Numbered from the stretch's first letter, positions 35,837-44,882 are shown. The stretch: 64,000 nt of DNA from Bradyrhizobium ottawaense (GCF_002278135.3 NZ_CP029425.2:8525153-8589152); one strand, 5' to 3'. Notes: generated from the sequence alone by a model not told the origin. Numbers and translations: made by a program.

Positions 35837-36915
35837 TGGCGAAGCCAGCGAAGACGTCAAGCAAGACGTCGGCCAAGACCGTCGATGTCGCGGATTCCTA
35901 TGCCGTGCGGCTGATGCAGCATCTGGTGGTGCCGACCTTCGTGATCGACCCCAAGCGCCGCGTCGTGATCTGGAACAGGGCCTGCGAGCGGTTGACCGGC
36001 CTCGCCGCCTCGGAGGTGATCGGCACCAACAAGCACTGGCAGGCCTTCTACGAGACCAGGCGTCCCTGCCTTGCCGACCTCGTCGCGCTCGACCGCCCCG
36101 AGCGGCTACCGGAGTTCTATTCCGAATATGCCGCGCGCGGCCATAACGGGCTCGGCTTTTCCGCGGAAAACTGGTGCACGATGCCGAAGCTTGGCAGCCA
36201 GCTCTATCTCGCCATCGACGCCGGTCCGATCCACGACGAAGCCGGCCATCTGATCGCGGTGGTGGAGACGCTGCGCGATCTCACCGACCAGAAGCGCGCC
36301 GAGATGGCGCTGAAGGAGCTCGCCACCAAGGACGGCCTGACCGGCCTGTCGAACCGGCGCTCGTTCGACCAGATGCTGATGAGCGAATGGGCCCGCGCCC
36401 ACCGCACGCAGAAGCCGCTGGCGCTGCTGTTCGCCGACGTCGATCATTTCAAGCTGTTCAATGACCACCACGGCCACCAGACCGGCGACGAATGCCTGCG
36501 CGCGGTCGCCTCCGTCGTCAGCCGGCACGCCGTGCGCCCGCTCGATCTCGCCAGCCGCTACGGCGGCGAGGAGTTCGCGCTGATCCTTCCGGACCTGGAT
36601 TGCGACAGCGCCTGCGTCATCGCCGATGAAATCCGCTGCGCCGTCATGGCCTTGCAGATCGCCCACGGCGCCGTGGGCGCCGGCGATCACGTCACCCTCA
36701 GCGTCGGCGTCGCCAGCCATATTCCGGGTGCAGCCGACGGTGGCGGGCCCGACCGGCTGCTGGGCGCGGCCGACGAGGCTCTCTATGTGGCCAAACGCCT
36801 CGGCCGCAACCGCGTCATCTGCGCCGAAAGGGTGCTCGCCGAATTCGCAAGCCTTGGTAGGGAGGCCGCAGCGGTTCCGGCGCCCGTCCAGCGCAAATTA
36901 GCTCGCGTGCGATAG
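35836..36915 (+). CDS. PAS-GGDEF diguanylate cyclase
   Basis: 359 residues, cytoplasmic. A Lys/Ser-rich start is followed by a PAS domain (about 22-150) and a GGDEF domain with canonical GGEEF. The RxxD inhibitory site RPLD sits exactly five residues upstream of GGEEF, so product inhibition should operate here, unlike its upstream partner. Translation is coupled to the GGDEF-EAL gene by a one-base TGATG overlap, indicating production in fixed ratio. tRNA-Arg follows 50 bp downstream. Confidence 0.92.
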   Translation: MAKPAKTSSKTSAKTVDVADSYAVRLMQHLVVPTFVIDPKRRVVIWNRACERLTGLAASEVIGTNKHWQAFYETRRPCLADLVALDRPERLPEFYSEYAARGHNGLGFSAENWCTMPKLGSQLYLAIDAGPIHDEAGHLIAVVETLRDLTDQKRAEMALKELATKDGLTGLSNRRSFDQMLMSEWARAHRTQKPLALLFADVDHFKLFNDHHGHQTGDECLRAVASVVSRHAVRPLDLASRYGGEEFALILPDLDCDSACVIADEIRCAVMALQIAHGAVGAGDHVTLSVGVASHIPGAADGGGPDRLLGAADEALYVAKRLGRNRVICAERVLAEFASLGREAAAVPAPVQRKLARVR

Positions 36916-36926
36916 GCGAGAAGCGG

Positions 36927-36955
36927 TTGCCCCCCTCTCGCCAATCGGCTACATC
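36927..36955 (+). promoter_or_regulatory. Likely promoter of tRNA-Arg
   Basis: TTGCCC (36927-36932), 17-bp spacer, TACATC (36950-36955), placing transcription start about 4 nt before the mature tRNA 5' end. Both hexamers are near the housekeeping consensus. Confidence 0.45.
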
Positions 36956-36965
36956 AAACCTCACT

Positions 36966-37042
36966 GCACCCGTAGCTCAGCTGGATAGAGCGTTGCCCTC
37001 CGAAGGCAAAGGTCACACGTTCGAATCGTGTCGGGTGCGCCA
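36966..37042 (+). tRNA. tRNA-Arg (anticodon CCG)
   Basis: 77 nt including an encoded 3' CCA. Acceptor stem GCACCCG/CGGGTGC pairs perfectly, the D-loop GTAGCTCAGCTGGATAGAGC is standard, the anticodon arm reads TTGCCCTCCGAAGGCAA with CCG at the centre, and the T-arm is CACGTTCGAATCGTG. It decodes CGG arginine codons, frequent in this GC-rich genome. No integrase or duplicated 3' end nearby. Confidence 0.97.
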
Positions 37043-37068
37043 GTCTTGCGGCCGTTTCAGGCCGACGC

Positions 37069-37278
37069 TCACGTCAGCACCGCGATAATCGCCTGGATCT
37101 GATCGGAGGCGGACGAGACCAATCCGTCATATGATGTCTGGCCGTGTGCGGCGGCGTTCAGGATGCATTCCGCCACGGCCGCTTTCAGACCGAACACCGA
37201 TTGATGGGCCGGTACGCTCGCCATCACGGTCTCCAGCGCTTGACGCATCGTGTGAATGAGCTCGGAGCTGTATTGCAT
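37069..37278 (-). CDS. Small hypothetical protein (69 aa)
   Basis: A 69-residue acidic, probably helical protein with no Lys-rich or membrane segment. The start has a strong GGAGGACA ribosome site 5 nt upstream, and codon use resembles neighbouring genes. I do not recognise a family; the pattern [12 protein letters not shown]...[24 protein letters not shown] suggests a compact helical bundle. It lies between tRNA-Arg and tspO as a single leftward gene. Confidence 0.65.
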   Translation of the reverse strand: MQYSSELIHTMRQALETVMASVPAHQSVFGLKAAVAECILNAAAHGQTSYDGLVSSASDQIQAIIAVLT

Positions 37279-37372
37279 TGGCTGTCCTCCGTGGGCTCAT
37301 ATTAGGTCGCGTGACCATGCTTGCCACTCACAAGCCTGAGATTGCTCTTTGAACCGGTTGAGACCGAATGTC

Positions 37373-37816
37373 TCAATTCAAACGCCAGATCGCCGCATTG
37401 AGCACGCCGGCAAACGCGACCCAGGCTGCGTAAGCCACGAACAATGCGGCGGCCAGCCTGTCTCGTGATGCCTCGAGACCGATATAGGTCACGATCGCGA
37501 CGAACAGGCCGATGAGGATGACGAGCGCCGCGCCGATCTGATGCATCGTGAACATGACCGGAGACCAGATGAAATTAAGCGCCAGTTGCGCAGCCCAGGC
37601 CAGCATCGCTTTGCCCCCGGGTTCACGGCGAAAGGTCCGCCAGCCCGCGATGGCGATCATGATGTAGAGCAGGGTCCAGGCCACCGGGAACGCCCAGTTC
37701 GGTGGCACGAAAGCCGGCTTGGCGAGGCCGGCATACCAATCTCCGGGGAGATTGGTCGCACCGATCAGCCAGCCGATGCCGACTACCCCTACCACGAACA
37801 ACAACAGCTGCAGCAT
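37373..37816 (-). CDS. tspO: TspO/MBR family tryptophan-rich sensory protein
   Basis: 147 residues, five membrane helices. Family marks are WYAGLAKPAFVPPNWAFPVAWTLLYIMIAIAGW and ALNFIWSPVMF. TspO binds porphyrins and in alphaproteobacteria tunes photosynthetic or stress gene expression in response to oxygen. Located in the membrane. Divergent from dinB with only about 45 bp between start codons, so the promoters overlap. Confidence 0.92.
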   Translation of the reverse strand: MLQLLLFVVGVVGIGWLIGATNLPGDWYAGLAKPAFVPPNWAFPVAWTLLYIMIAIAGWRTFRREPGGKAMLAWAAQLALNFIWSPVMFTMHQIGAALVILIGLFVAIVTYIGLEASRDRLAAALFVAYAAWVAFAGVLNAAIWRLN

Positions 37817-37859
37817 CCATCACCTCGCGCATCGCATCGCGCAATTGTATCATCTTTCC

Positions 37860-38960
37860 ATGAGCGAATCCGACACGGTGACCGGCGAAGCCTCGCCCGT
37901 CCGCAAGATCATCCATATCGACATGGATGCGTTCTATGCATCGGTGGAGCAGCGCGATAATCCGGACCTTCGCGGCAAGCCGGTCGCGGTCGGAGGCTCC
38001 GCGGAACGCGGCGTCGTCGCGGCCGCCAGCTACGAGGCGCGCCAGTTCGGCGTTCGCTCCGCGATGCCTTCCGTCACTGCGAAGCGGCAGTGCCCCGATC
38101 TGATCTTCGTCAGGCCGCGCTTCGAGGTCTACAAGGCGATCTCCAGGCAGATCCGCGGCATCTTTGCCGAGCACACACCCATCATCGAACCCTTGTCGCT
38201 CGACGAGGCCTATCTCGACGTGACGGAAAACCTGCAAGGCATCCCGCTGGCGCGCGACATCGCGCTGAAGATCCGCGGGAAGATCAAGGCCGAGACTGAT
38301 CTCAACGCGTCGGCGGGCATCTCTTACAACAAGTTTCTGGCCAAGCTCGCCTCCGATCATCGCAAGCCCAACGGTCAGTTCGTGATCTCGCCGGAGATGG
38401 GACCGGCTTTCGTCGAGACGCTGCCGGTCGGCAGGTTTCACGGCATAGGCCCGGCGACGGCTGCGAAGATGAATGCGCTCGGCCTGTTCACCGGCCTCGA
38501 CATCCGCAATCAGACGCTGGAGTTCATGAATGCGAATTTCGGCAAGTCGGGCGCCTATTACTACTGGATCTCGCGTGGTGTCGACGATCGTCCGGTCCGG
38601 GCCAACCGGATCCGCAAGTCCATCGGCGCAGAGACCACGTTCTCGACCGACCTCGCCGAATATGGCGCGCTGGCGGCCGAGCTCAAGCCTCTCGTCGACA
38701 AGGTCTGGCGGCATTGCGAGGCGACCGGCAATCGCGGCCGCACCGTCACGCTGAAGATCAAGTTTGCCGACTTCGAGATCATCACGCGCAGCAGGTCTGT
38801 CGCAGCGGCCGTCGCGGGGCGGAACGATCTGGAGCGGCTGGCCTGCGGCCTGCTCGAAGTCGAGATGCCGCTACCCAAGCGCGTCAGGCTGCTGGGTGTC
38901 TCGCTGTCCGCGCTCCAGACCGGGGACGATGCGGAGCCGCAGCTGACCTTGGGCATTTGA
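37860..38960 (+). CDS. dinB: DNA polymerase IV (Y-family translesion polymerase)
   Basis: 366 residues. Catalytic metal ligands lie in IIHIDMDAFYASVEQRDNP (first Asp about residue 21) and in PLSLDEAYLDVT. The helix-hairpin-helix FHGIGPATAAKM and the little-finger domain follow, to a short tail TLGI lacking a canonical QL-rich clamp-binding end. Performs error-prone bypass synthesis. Start ATG at 37860. No LexA box recognised in the very short upstream gap. Confidence 0.94.
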   Translation: MSESDTVTGEASPVRKIIHIDMDAFYASVEQRDNPDLRGKPVAVGGSAERGVVAAASYEARQFGVRSAMPSVTAKRQCPDLIFVRPRFEVYKAISRQIRGIFAEHTPIIEPLSLDEAYLDVTENLQGIPLARDIALKIRGKIKAETDLNASAGISYNKFLAKLASDHRKPNGQFVISPEMGPAFVETLPVGRFHGIGPATAAKMNALGLFTGLDIRNQTLEFMNANFGKSGAYYYWISRGVDDRPVRANRIRKSIGAETTFSTDLAEYGALAAELKPLVDKVWRHCEATGNRGRTVTLKIKFADFEIITRSRSVAAAVAGRNDLERLACGLLEVEMPLPKRVRLLGVSLSALQTGDDAEPQLTLGI

Positions 38961-39065
38961 ACGGGGCCGACAGGCGCCTCGGCAAACGCGACATCTTTAT
39001 CCGCGACGCGGCGCAAAACCTGTCGTAGAGACAGTAAAACACGATTTTTCGCGATTGATGCTGGA

Positions 39066-40478
39066 ATGCTCGCCTTATTGATACGCCTCGGATTGCGCTT
39101 CGAAGACCGCATCGAGGAGCGCCGGTTTGTCGACCAATACGTCCGAGGCAGTCTCGGGTGGACGCAGATCGCGATGCTGCTCGGCGCCGCCACCTATGCC
39201 GGCTACACCCTCTGGGATTGGGTGCTCTATCCCGAAGTCGTTCCGACCACGCTTGCCATCCGTGGCGGCACCGCACTGTTCGTGCTGCTCCCGCTGACCG
39301 CGTTACTGTCACGGCGCTTGATGAAGCCATGGGCAGAGACGATTTTCCTCGTCTATTGCGTCATTCCCGGCTGCATCCTGCCGAGCATCTATCTCGTCCT
39401 GCCGTCGGGCTTCACCTTTGCCGCCCCCGGCATGATGATGATCATTCTGTTCGTCTCCACCATGCTGCCATTACGGATCGGCTCGCTGGCGATTTTCTGC
39501 CTGCTGTCGTGGCTGGCGCTGCTGGTCGCCGAGACGTTCGCACCGACGATGCCGATGGGCCTGCGATTCATCAATCACTCTCTCGTCGGCAACGCCTACG
39601 CATTATCGCTCTACGCGGTGGCCGCGCGCGAATACCGGGCGCGAAAGCAATTCCGAACGTCGGAGGCGCTGCAGCGGGAAAAGGAGCGTTCGGAGAAATC
39701 GCTGCGCGATCTGCGCGCGACCCAGGAGCATCTGGTGCAGGCGGAAAAGCTCGCCTCGCTCGGTCGATTGGTGGCCGGTGTCGCTCACGAGGTCAGCACT
39801 CCGCTTGGCCTCGCCCTGACGACCTCGACAGCCATGCAGACGGATCTACAGACAATCGCCGATGCATTGGGCGGAGCGTCGGTCCGGCGATCCGATCTGA
39901 CCAAGGGAATTGACAGGCTCAAACAGGGGCTCGACCTGACCTTCGATAACCTGCACCGCGCATCCGAGATGGTGCACAGCTTCAGGCAGGTCGCAGTCCA
40001 CCAGGCCGATGAGGACCGGCGCGCCTTCGAGCTTAAGGATTGGCTGGCTGAGCTGATGTCCAAGCTTGGGCCGCTGCTATCGCACCATGCTCTGACGGTT
40101 GACGTCCAATGCCCGGCAGGCATCAAGCTCAACAGCTACCCGGGAGCACTCGCGCAGGTGATCAGCAATCTCGCCCTCAATACCGCGGGGCATGCGTACC
40201 CGGACAAGAGAGGCGGCAGATTCGCGCTCACAGTCAGCCAGCCGGACGCGAAACGGGTCCGGCTGGTCTGCACCGACGACGGCGTTGGGATACCCGAGGA
40301 ATTGCAGGCGCAGATCTTCGATCCGTTCGTCACGACCGGCCGCGAGAGCGGACATGCCGGCCTCGGGCTGCACATCGCATTCAATTTGGTGGCCTCGTCC
40401 CTGAACGGGCGCCTGCGCCTCGAAAGCAAGAGGGGTCCAGGGACTCAGATCGCGATCGAGATCCCGATCGATGCATGA
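39066..40478 (+). CDS. Membrane sensor histidine kinase
   Basis: 470 residues: a six-helix membrane N-terminus (about 30-190, MASE-like, few extracytoplasmic residues), a coiled-coil linker, then a kinase core. The phospho-acceptor His is in LVAGVAHEVSTPLGLAL, and N-box SNLALNTAGHAY, DDGVGIPEEL, FDPFVTTGR and GLGLHIAFNLV form an intact ATPase. The TPLG H-box with a STP tripeptide resembles the NtrB-like/PAS-kinase group. No response regulator is adjacent. The gene may follow dinB in transcription, with a 105-bp gap. Confidence 0.88.
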   Translation: MLALLIRLGLRFEDRIEERRFVDQYVRGSLGWTQIAMLLGAATYAGYTLWDWVLYPEVVPTTLAIRGGTALFVLLPLTALLSRRLMKPWAETIFLVYCVIPGCILPSIYLVLPSGFTFAAPGMMMIILFVSTMLPLRIGSLAIFCLLSWLALLVAETFAPTMPMGLRFINHSLVGNAYALSLYAVAAREYRARKQFRTSEALQREKERSEKSLRDLRATQEHLVQAEKLASLGRLVAGVAHEVSTPLGLALTTSTAMQTDLQTIADALGGASVRRSDLTKGIDRLKQGLDLTFDNLHRASEMVHSFRQVAVHQADEDRRAFELKDWLAELMSKLGPLLSHHALTVDVQCPAGIKLNSYPGALAQVISNLALNTAGHAYPDKRGGRFALTVSQPDAKRVRLVCTDDGVGIPEELQAQIFDPFVTTGRESGHAGLGLHIAFNLVASSLNGRLRLESKRGPGTQIAIEIPIDA

Positions 40479-40577
40479 AACTGCGATCGCTGGAGCCGCC
40501 TCGGAGAGCGGCGCGCGGCCGACGGTGACGGGATTTTCAACCCCGCCACCGATAAAGCTCGACCCGCTCGGGGGCAA

Positions 40578-40871
40578 TCAATGTCTCACGTGCTCGAACA
40601 CGACGATCACGCCGGTCGGCTCGGGCTCGTGCGCCATCAGGCGCGTCAGGTCGGAATCACCCCAATCGGCGAGGCTGACGACTTCGCCGCTCTGGCGATC
40701 GGGACCGAGCGATGGTGTGGGCTCGAGGACCTTGAGGCCCATCTCGTCGACGAAGAAGGTATGCTCGCCGAACATGCTGTTGAGCTGCGGCAAGGCCGGA
40801 TGTTCGTCGGGCAGCACCTGAGCGCCGAGTTGGTTGACGGTCTGCTTCACCTGTTCGGATGTGAGCTTCAT
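40578..40871 (-). CDS. Hypothetical protein (97 aa)
   Basis: 97 residues starting MKLTSEQVKQTVNQLGAQVLP, with a GGAGCAG site upstream. Acidic, soluble, no signal peptide. Sequence FFVDEMGLKVLE and GVIVVFEHV suggest a small alpha/beta fold. I do not recognise a family. It is convergent with the kinase gene and sits about 200 bp from the DUF1330 gene upstream on the same strand, a stretch where no further gene is seen. Confidence 0.72.
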   Translation of the reverse strand: MKLTSEQVKQTVNQLGAQVLPDEHPALPQLNSMFGEHTFFVDEMGLKVLEPTPSLGPDRQSGEVVSLADWGDSDLTRLMAHEPEPTGVIVVFEHVRH

Positions 40872-41073
40872 GAGCTGCTCCGTTTCTGTATACGGTTTCG
40901 TTGGCCCCGGGCGGGAGCACGCGTTCCCTACGCCTTTGTCCGCCTGGCTCGACTCCGAACAGGTGCTGCGCACAAATGTTCCCCAAAAATGTATTTCGTG
41001 ATCGCGCGTTGCATCTGCCGCGCTCGCGGCACGAGATCGCCACAGGATACACACGATTTATCCGCGGGCGGGT

Positions 41074-41367
41074 CTAATCGACGGCTTCGACGATCCGGAT
41101 GTCGCGGTCCGCACCGTCTCCGAGCAGATCGTGAGCTGCCTGGTAGGCCGGGCTTGCATACGCCGCCTTGGCGCGCTCGACGCTGTCGAACTCGATGAGA
41201 ACCACGCGCTCCATTTGGCCGAGTTCGAAGGCCGCGGCCGGCATCCCGCGTGCGAGCACGCGGCCGCCCGCCGCTTCGATCGCCGGACGCGACAGTTTGG
41301 CGTAAGCCGCCATCGCATCGGGATTCTTGATCGCGCGGTAGGTGGCAACCCAATAGGCTTTGGCCAT
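41074..41367 (-). CDS. DUF1330 domain protein
   Basis: 97 residues beginning MAKAYWVATYRAIKNPD, a single ferredoxin-like domain of the DUF1330 family (GGRVLARG, VLIEFDSVERAKAAYASPAYQAA are its diagnostic stretches). Members are small cytoplasmic proteins related to dimeric alpha/beta-barrel monooxygenases; function unknown. It lies 26 bp downstream of the tag-like gene and is probably in one operon with it. Confidence 0.9.
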   Translation of the reverse strand: MAKAYWVATYRAIKNPDAMAAYAKLSRPAIEAAGGRVLARGMPAAAFELGQMERVVLIEFDSVERAKAAYASPAYQAAHDLLGDGADRDIRIVEAVD

Positions 41368-41393
41368 TTTTCTTTCCTGGCTTCGGGGACCTG

Positions 41394-42080
41394 CTACGCG
41401 CTGCGGCTTTCACCGACCGAGAGCGCGCAGATGCGTGACAGATATGTGTAGGGCAGACCGGTCTCCTCGGCCCAGGCATTGAACTGCGCCTGCACCTTGG
41501 CGAGATCGCCCTTCGACTTGACCTCTTCGGCAATGTCGAGACCGGCATCGCGCAGGCAAGCTACCACGTCCCCGGACGTCACAAAGCCATCCCACCCGAC
41601 GAAGCGCAGCAGCATCTGCCCGGTATTGCCGCCGAGCCGGCTGCCGCGCCTGGTCATGAGACCGAGCAGGCCGATCTCGTCGGACGAGGGCCACTTCGCC
41701 AGAAATTTGCCGAAGCTGCCATGCCCCTTCGCGATCTCCTGCACGAAGGCGGCGTTGTCGCGCACCGACATGATCTTGGCACCGTTGCGCACGATACGCG
41801 CATCGCGCAGCAGGCCTTCCCAATAATCCTCGGGCTGGAAGGTGAGCTTGGCCGGCTGGAAATGCAGGAAGGCGTCTTCGAAGCCGTCCCATTTCGTCTC
41901 GATCACGCTCCAGGCAAAGCCGGCGCAAAACACGCGCCTGGTCATTTCGGCGAGGACGCGGTCGTCGCCGAGCTTGGCCAGCCGCTTGAGGTCCGGCTTT
42001 GCCGGCATCAATTTCTCCAGCGCCTTGGGCCCGCCCTTGCGCTTCTCAGCGCGGGCACGAATGGTCTTGAAGGAGGTCAT
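41394..42080 (-). CDS. DNA-3-methyladenine glycosylase I-like protein
   Basis: 228 residues of the Tag family: VFCAGFAWSVIETKWDGFEDAFLHF corresponds to the substrate-recognition helices, with RNGAKIMSVRDNAAFVQEI and GSRLGGNTGQMLLRFVG following. Sequence departs from enteric Tag, in particular in the C-terminal zinc-binding residues, so activity on 3-methyladenine is inferred. Base-excision repair role expected. A second repair/tolerance gene, dinB, lies 2.4 kb away. Confidence 0.82.
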   Translation of the reverse strand: MTSFKTIRARAEKRKGGPKALEKLMPAKPDLKRLAKLGDDRVLAEMTRRVFCAGFAWSVIETKWDGFEDAFLHFQPAKLTFQPEDYWEGLLRDARIVRNGAKIMSVRDNAAFVQEIAKGHGSFGKFLAKWPSSDEIGLLGLMTRRGSRLGGNTGQMLLRFVGWDGFVTSGDVVACLRDAGLDIAEEVKSKGDLAKVQAQFNAWAEETGLPYTYLSRICALSVGESRSA

Positions 42081-42416
42081 GCGGACATCCGCGTTGATGG
42101 ATCGTCAAGACACCAGAATTGGATCAAGAGGTCCAGCACCGCGGAGGTGAAGTCCGTGATGCCGGCGCGCCAAGCGCACGTGGTCGGGTCCTCGGCCAAG
42201 GACGTCGCCGCCCGCAAGCGGGAGCGGGTGGATAGCGGTTGATTTCATCTCAAAGTTGTTATTGGATGCCGCTGCCAGTGAAGCGGCCTCAGTCACCGCC
42301 TCGCTGGGACTGCGGTTTATCTTCGCAATCCCGGTTGCAACCCCGCTCGCATCGTCATCCAGACTGAGTAGAACGACGAGCGGCGTCGCGACCCAATAAT
42401 GTGACCTATTCTTGCA
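42081..42416. other. Gene-free 336-bp gap between divergent genes
   Basis: Contains a short GCCCGCAAGCGGG hairpin near 42210 that resembles the core of family F repeats, and must hold the promoters of the glycosylase and MBOAT genes. No reading frame, RNA or clear operator was recognised. Confidence 0.4.
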
Positions 42417-43811
42417 ATGTCTTTTGTCTCCGTGGCGTTCCTCGGTCTGGTGCCCGCGACCTTCCTGCTCTACCACGCCACCTCCAGGCTCGCGGTCCAG
42501 AATGTCATCATCCTGGCGGCAAGCTACGTCTTTTATGGCTGGTGGGACTGGCGTTTTCTGCCTCTGCTGGTCGGAATTTCCGTCGTCAACTATGCCGCGG
42601 CGATTCTGATCGCCGCGACCCATCACGAGCACACCCGAAAGCTTCTGCTCTTTTCCGCGGTCGCAGTGGCGATCATCGTTCTCGCGATATTCAAGTACTT
42701 CAGCTTCTTCGTCGATTCGTTCATGACGATTGCACAGCGCGCGGGTCTCAATCCGAACCTGCCGACGTTGCGCATCATCCTGCCGCTGGGCATTTCCTTC
42801 ATCACCTTCCAGGGCATCGCCTATGTGGTGGACGTTTATCGCGGCAAGCATGTTGCGGAGAGAGACCTCGTCAAGTTTCTCGCCTTCAAGGCGTTCTTCC
42901 CACAACTCGTGGCGGGACCGATCGAGAGAGCCAGCAATCTCCTGGATCAATTTTCGAAGCCGCGACAATTCACGGCTGATCATGCCGACCGCGCACTCTG
43001 GCTCCTGATCTACGGCTACGCCATGAAGGTCGTGGTGGCGGACAGCCTGGCGGTGATCGTCGACACGCTCTTCATTCCGGATCAACCCTTCGGCTGGTCG
43101 GTCGTGCTCGCCACGATCGCCTTCGGCATCCAGATCTACGCCGATTTCAACGGATACAGCCTGATCGCAAAAGGCGTCGCGCTTCTGTTCGGCTTCGAGC
43201 TGACGAGGAATTTCCGTTACCCCTACTGGTCGGTATCGATCAGCGAATTCTGGCGACGCTGGCACATCAGCCTCAGCACATGGCTACGGGACTACTTGTA
43301 CATCTCGCTCGGTGGAAACCGTCGCGGCGAGACCATCACGAACCGGAATTTGATGCTGACCATGGCCTTGGGAGGCCTCTGGCACGGCGCGTCGTGGACA
43401 TTCGTTCTTTGGGGACTGCTTCATGGCACCGTGCTTGCGATGTGGCGTAAATTGCCCGGCGGAGACGAGCCCCCTTCGAAGATCGCCCGCGGCGCCGGCT
43501 GGGCCGTCACCATGCTGGTCGTGTTCGTCGGCTGGTTCCTCTTTCGAGCAGCAAATTGGAATTTGCTGGTGGGCATGCTCAGTGCGCTCAAGAACTGGGA
43601 ATGGGCCCCGGTGCACAGTGCCGTCGCGCTCGCAATTCTATCGCTGTCGGCCCCGCTGATGCTGCTGGAATGGCAATTGCAGTCGCACGGGGACTACTTC
43701 CTGATCCGCCGACCTGCGTGGATGAGGTATCCGCTGTTTGCGGCCCTGGCGGCTGTGACGATCGCGGCGTCCGGGCACGTCAACGCAACCTTCATCTATT
43801 TTCAGTTCTAG
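42417..43811 (+). CDS. MBOAT-family O-acyltransferase (AlgI/DltB-like)
   Basis: 464 residues, about 11 membrane helices. The MBOAT active site is complete: FWRRWHISLSTWLRDYLYISLGG and the catalytic His in GGLWHGASWTFVLWG (His323). The AlgI-like opening SVAFLGLVPATFLLYH and KAFFPQLVAGPIERA are typical. Such proteins pass acyl (usually acetyl) groups across the membrane to a periplasmic partner that modifies polysaccharide or other glycans. The next gene, 3 bp downstream, looks like that partner. Confidence 0.92.
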   Translation: MSFVSVAFLGLVPATFLLYHATSRLAVQNVIILAASYVFYGWWDWRFLPLLVGISVVNYAAAILIAATHHEHTRKLLLFSAVAVAIIVLAIFKYFSFFVDSFMTIAQRAGLNPNLPTLRIILPLGISFITFQGIAYVVDVYRGKHVAERDLVKFLAFKAFFPQLVAGPIERASNLLDQFSKPRQFTADHADRALWLLIYGYAMKVVVADSLAVIVDTLFIPDQPFGWSVVLATIAFGIQIYADFNGYSLIAKGVALLFGFELTRNFRYPYWSVSISEFWRRWHISLSTWLRDYLYISLGGNRRGETITNRNLMLTMALGGLWHGASWTFVLWGLLHGTVLAMWRKLPGGDEPPSKIARGAGWAVTMLVVFVGWFLFRAANWNLLVGMLSALKNWEWAPVHSAVALAILSLSAPLMLLEWQLQSHGDYFLIRRPAWMRYPLFAALAAVTIAASGHVNATFIYFQF

Positions 43812-43814
43812 GCC

Positions 43815-44882
43815 ATGCTGAAACGCACGCTCCAGGCGATCATAAAGTCGCCGCTGACCAATGCGCTTCAGCTTGTCGCGCGCAAGTTCGTTCCGGTCGC
43901 CGTATTGACGGCTCTCATCCTCGGAATCGCGAATTTCATCCATCAGCAGAGCAACCACCAATGGTCTCGCGGAATCGAGACCTACATCGTCCTCGAGCAG
44001 ATCAGGCGTTCCGAGCGGCTGCCTGCATCCGATCTCGCCTTTCTCGGCGACAGCTCTTGCCTGTTTGGGATTCACGTCCCGACCTTGTTGCACGCGTTTC
44101 CGGGATCCGACGTCGAGGCGTTCTGCACCATCGGCTATGTTGGCCCGGATGGCTACGCCGCCATGCTCGACAAGATGATCGCCCGCGGACGCCAGCCCAA
44201 GAAACTCGTTCTGGTGTTCAATCCGATCCAGTTCGAGCGCGATCCAAGATGGAATGAGTGGCCGACCTTCATCAGGACCGACCGTTTTGAAGTTCCTTCC
44301 GGCCTGACGTTTCCGGCCGGCGGTCTCGAATACATCCGACTGCTGATGGAGCGAGCCGTGTACACCCCGCTTCCTGGCGCCTATGCGATTTACTACGGCG
44401 GCAAGGATCAGTTCATTTCGACCATATGGAGCGAGCACGGTAGCGCCATCGACCCCAACCGAATGCTTGATATTCCTTCGCTGGAGGCTTTCAGGGCCAC
44501 GCTGCCCGGCCACGTTCTTCTCAAGCCGCTCCCCGCCTCAAAACCGTTCGTGATGAACGCGGAATTCGAGAAGGCGCTCAACTCCCTGTCCGTAACGCTT
44601 TCGAAGCTTGACCGGTCAAAGGTCTATCTCGTGATCTCGCCGGTCAATTCCGTCAATGCTCAGGGCGACCCGCAGAGCTTCCACACCGAGGCAGGCAAGA
44701 GGATTGCGGCTCGACTTGGCCTCGATCAGTCGCAATTCCTGGATACCCCGGACGTCATGCTGGACATCCTGTATGCGCGTTATCCGGCGCATTTGCATCG
44801 ATGGGCGCGGATGATCTACACCGAGCAACTTGCCAAGACCCTGGCTAACCGGAGAATTTTGGGAAAATCCGCCAGCGACTGA
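43815..44882 (+). CDS. Membrane-anchored SGNH-like protein, partner of the MBOAT acyltransferase
   Basis: 355 residues: a basic N-terminus, one TM helix (about 27-45) and a periplasmic domain. FLGDSSCLFGI resembles SGNH block I with Ser80 as possible nucleophile, and the C-terminal stretch ARYPAHLHRWARMIYTEQLA provides His residues in the position of the catalytic Asp-x-x-His region. Overall it resembles the AlgX/AlgJ/DltD class in design but not closely in sequence. Three bases from the MBOAT stop, so same operon. Predicted to transfer the acyl group to an extracytoplasmic acceptor; the acceptor is unknown. Confidence 0.75.
   Translation: MLKRTLQAIIKSPLTNALQLVARKFVPVAVLTALILGIANFIHQQSNHQWSRGIETYIVLEQIRRSERLPASDLAFLGDSSCLFGIHVPTLLHAFPGSDVEAFCTIGYVGPDGYAAMLDKMIARGRQPKKLVLVFNPIQFERDPRWNEWPTFIRTDRFEVPSGLTFPAGGLEYIRLLMERAVYTPLPGAYAIYYGGKDQFISTIWSEHGSAIDPNRMLDIPSLEAFRATLPGHVLLKPLPASKPFVMNAEFEKALNSLSVTLSKLDRSKVYLVISPVNSVNAQGDPQSFHTEAGKRIAARLGLDQSQFLDTPDVMLDILYARYPAHLHRWARMIYTEQLAKTLANRRILGKSASD

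Noticed and set aside
33188..35860. An 890-codon open frame antisense to the GGDEF-EAL gene, and other long antisense frames (3497-5218, 27601-29640, 22274-24037, 54508-56571)
   Set aside because: High-GC codon bias of the true genes leaves the complementary frame free of stops; the translations are Arg/Asp/Gln/His-rich without motifs, while the sense frames have complete domains.
36966..37042. tRNA-Arg as an attachment site for an integrated element
   Set aside because: No integrase, no repeat of the tRNA 3' end and no change in gene character downstream within the window.
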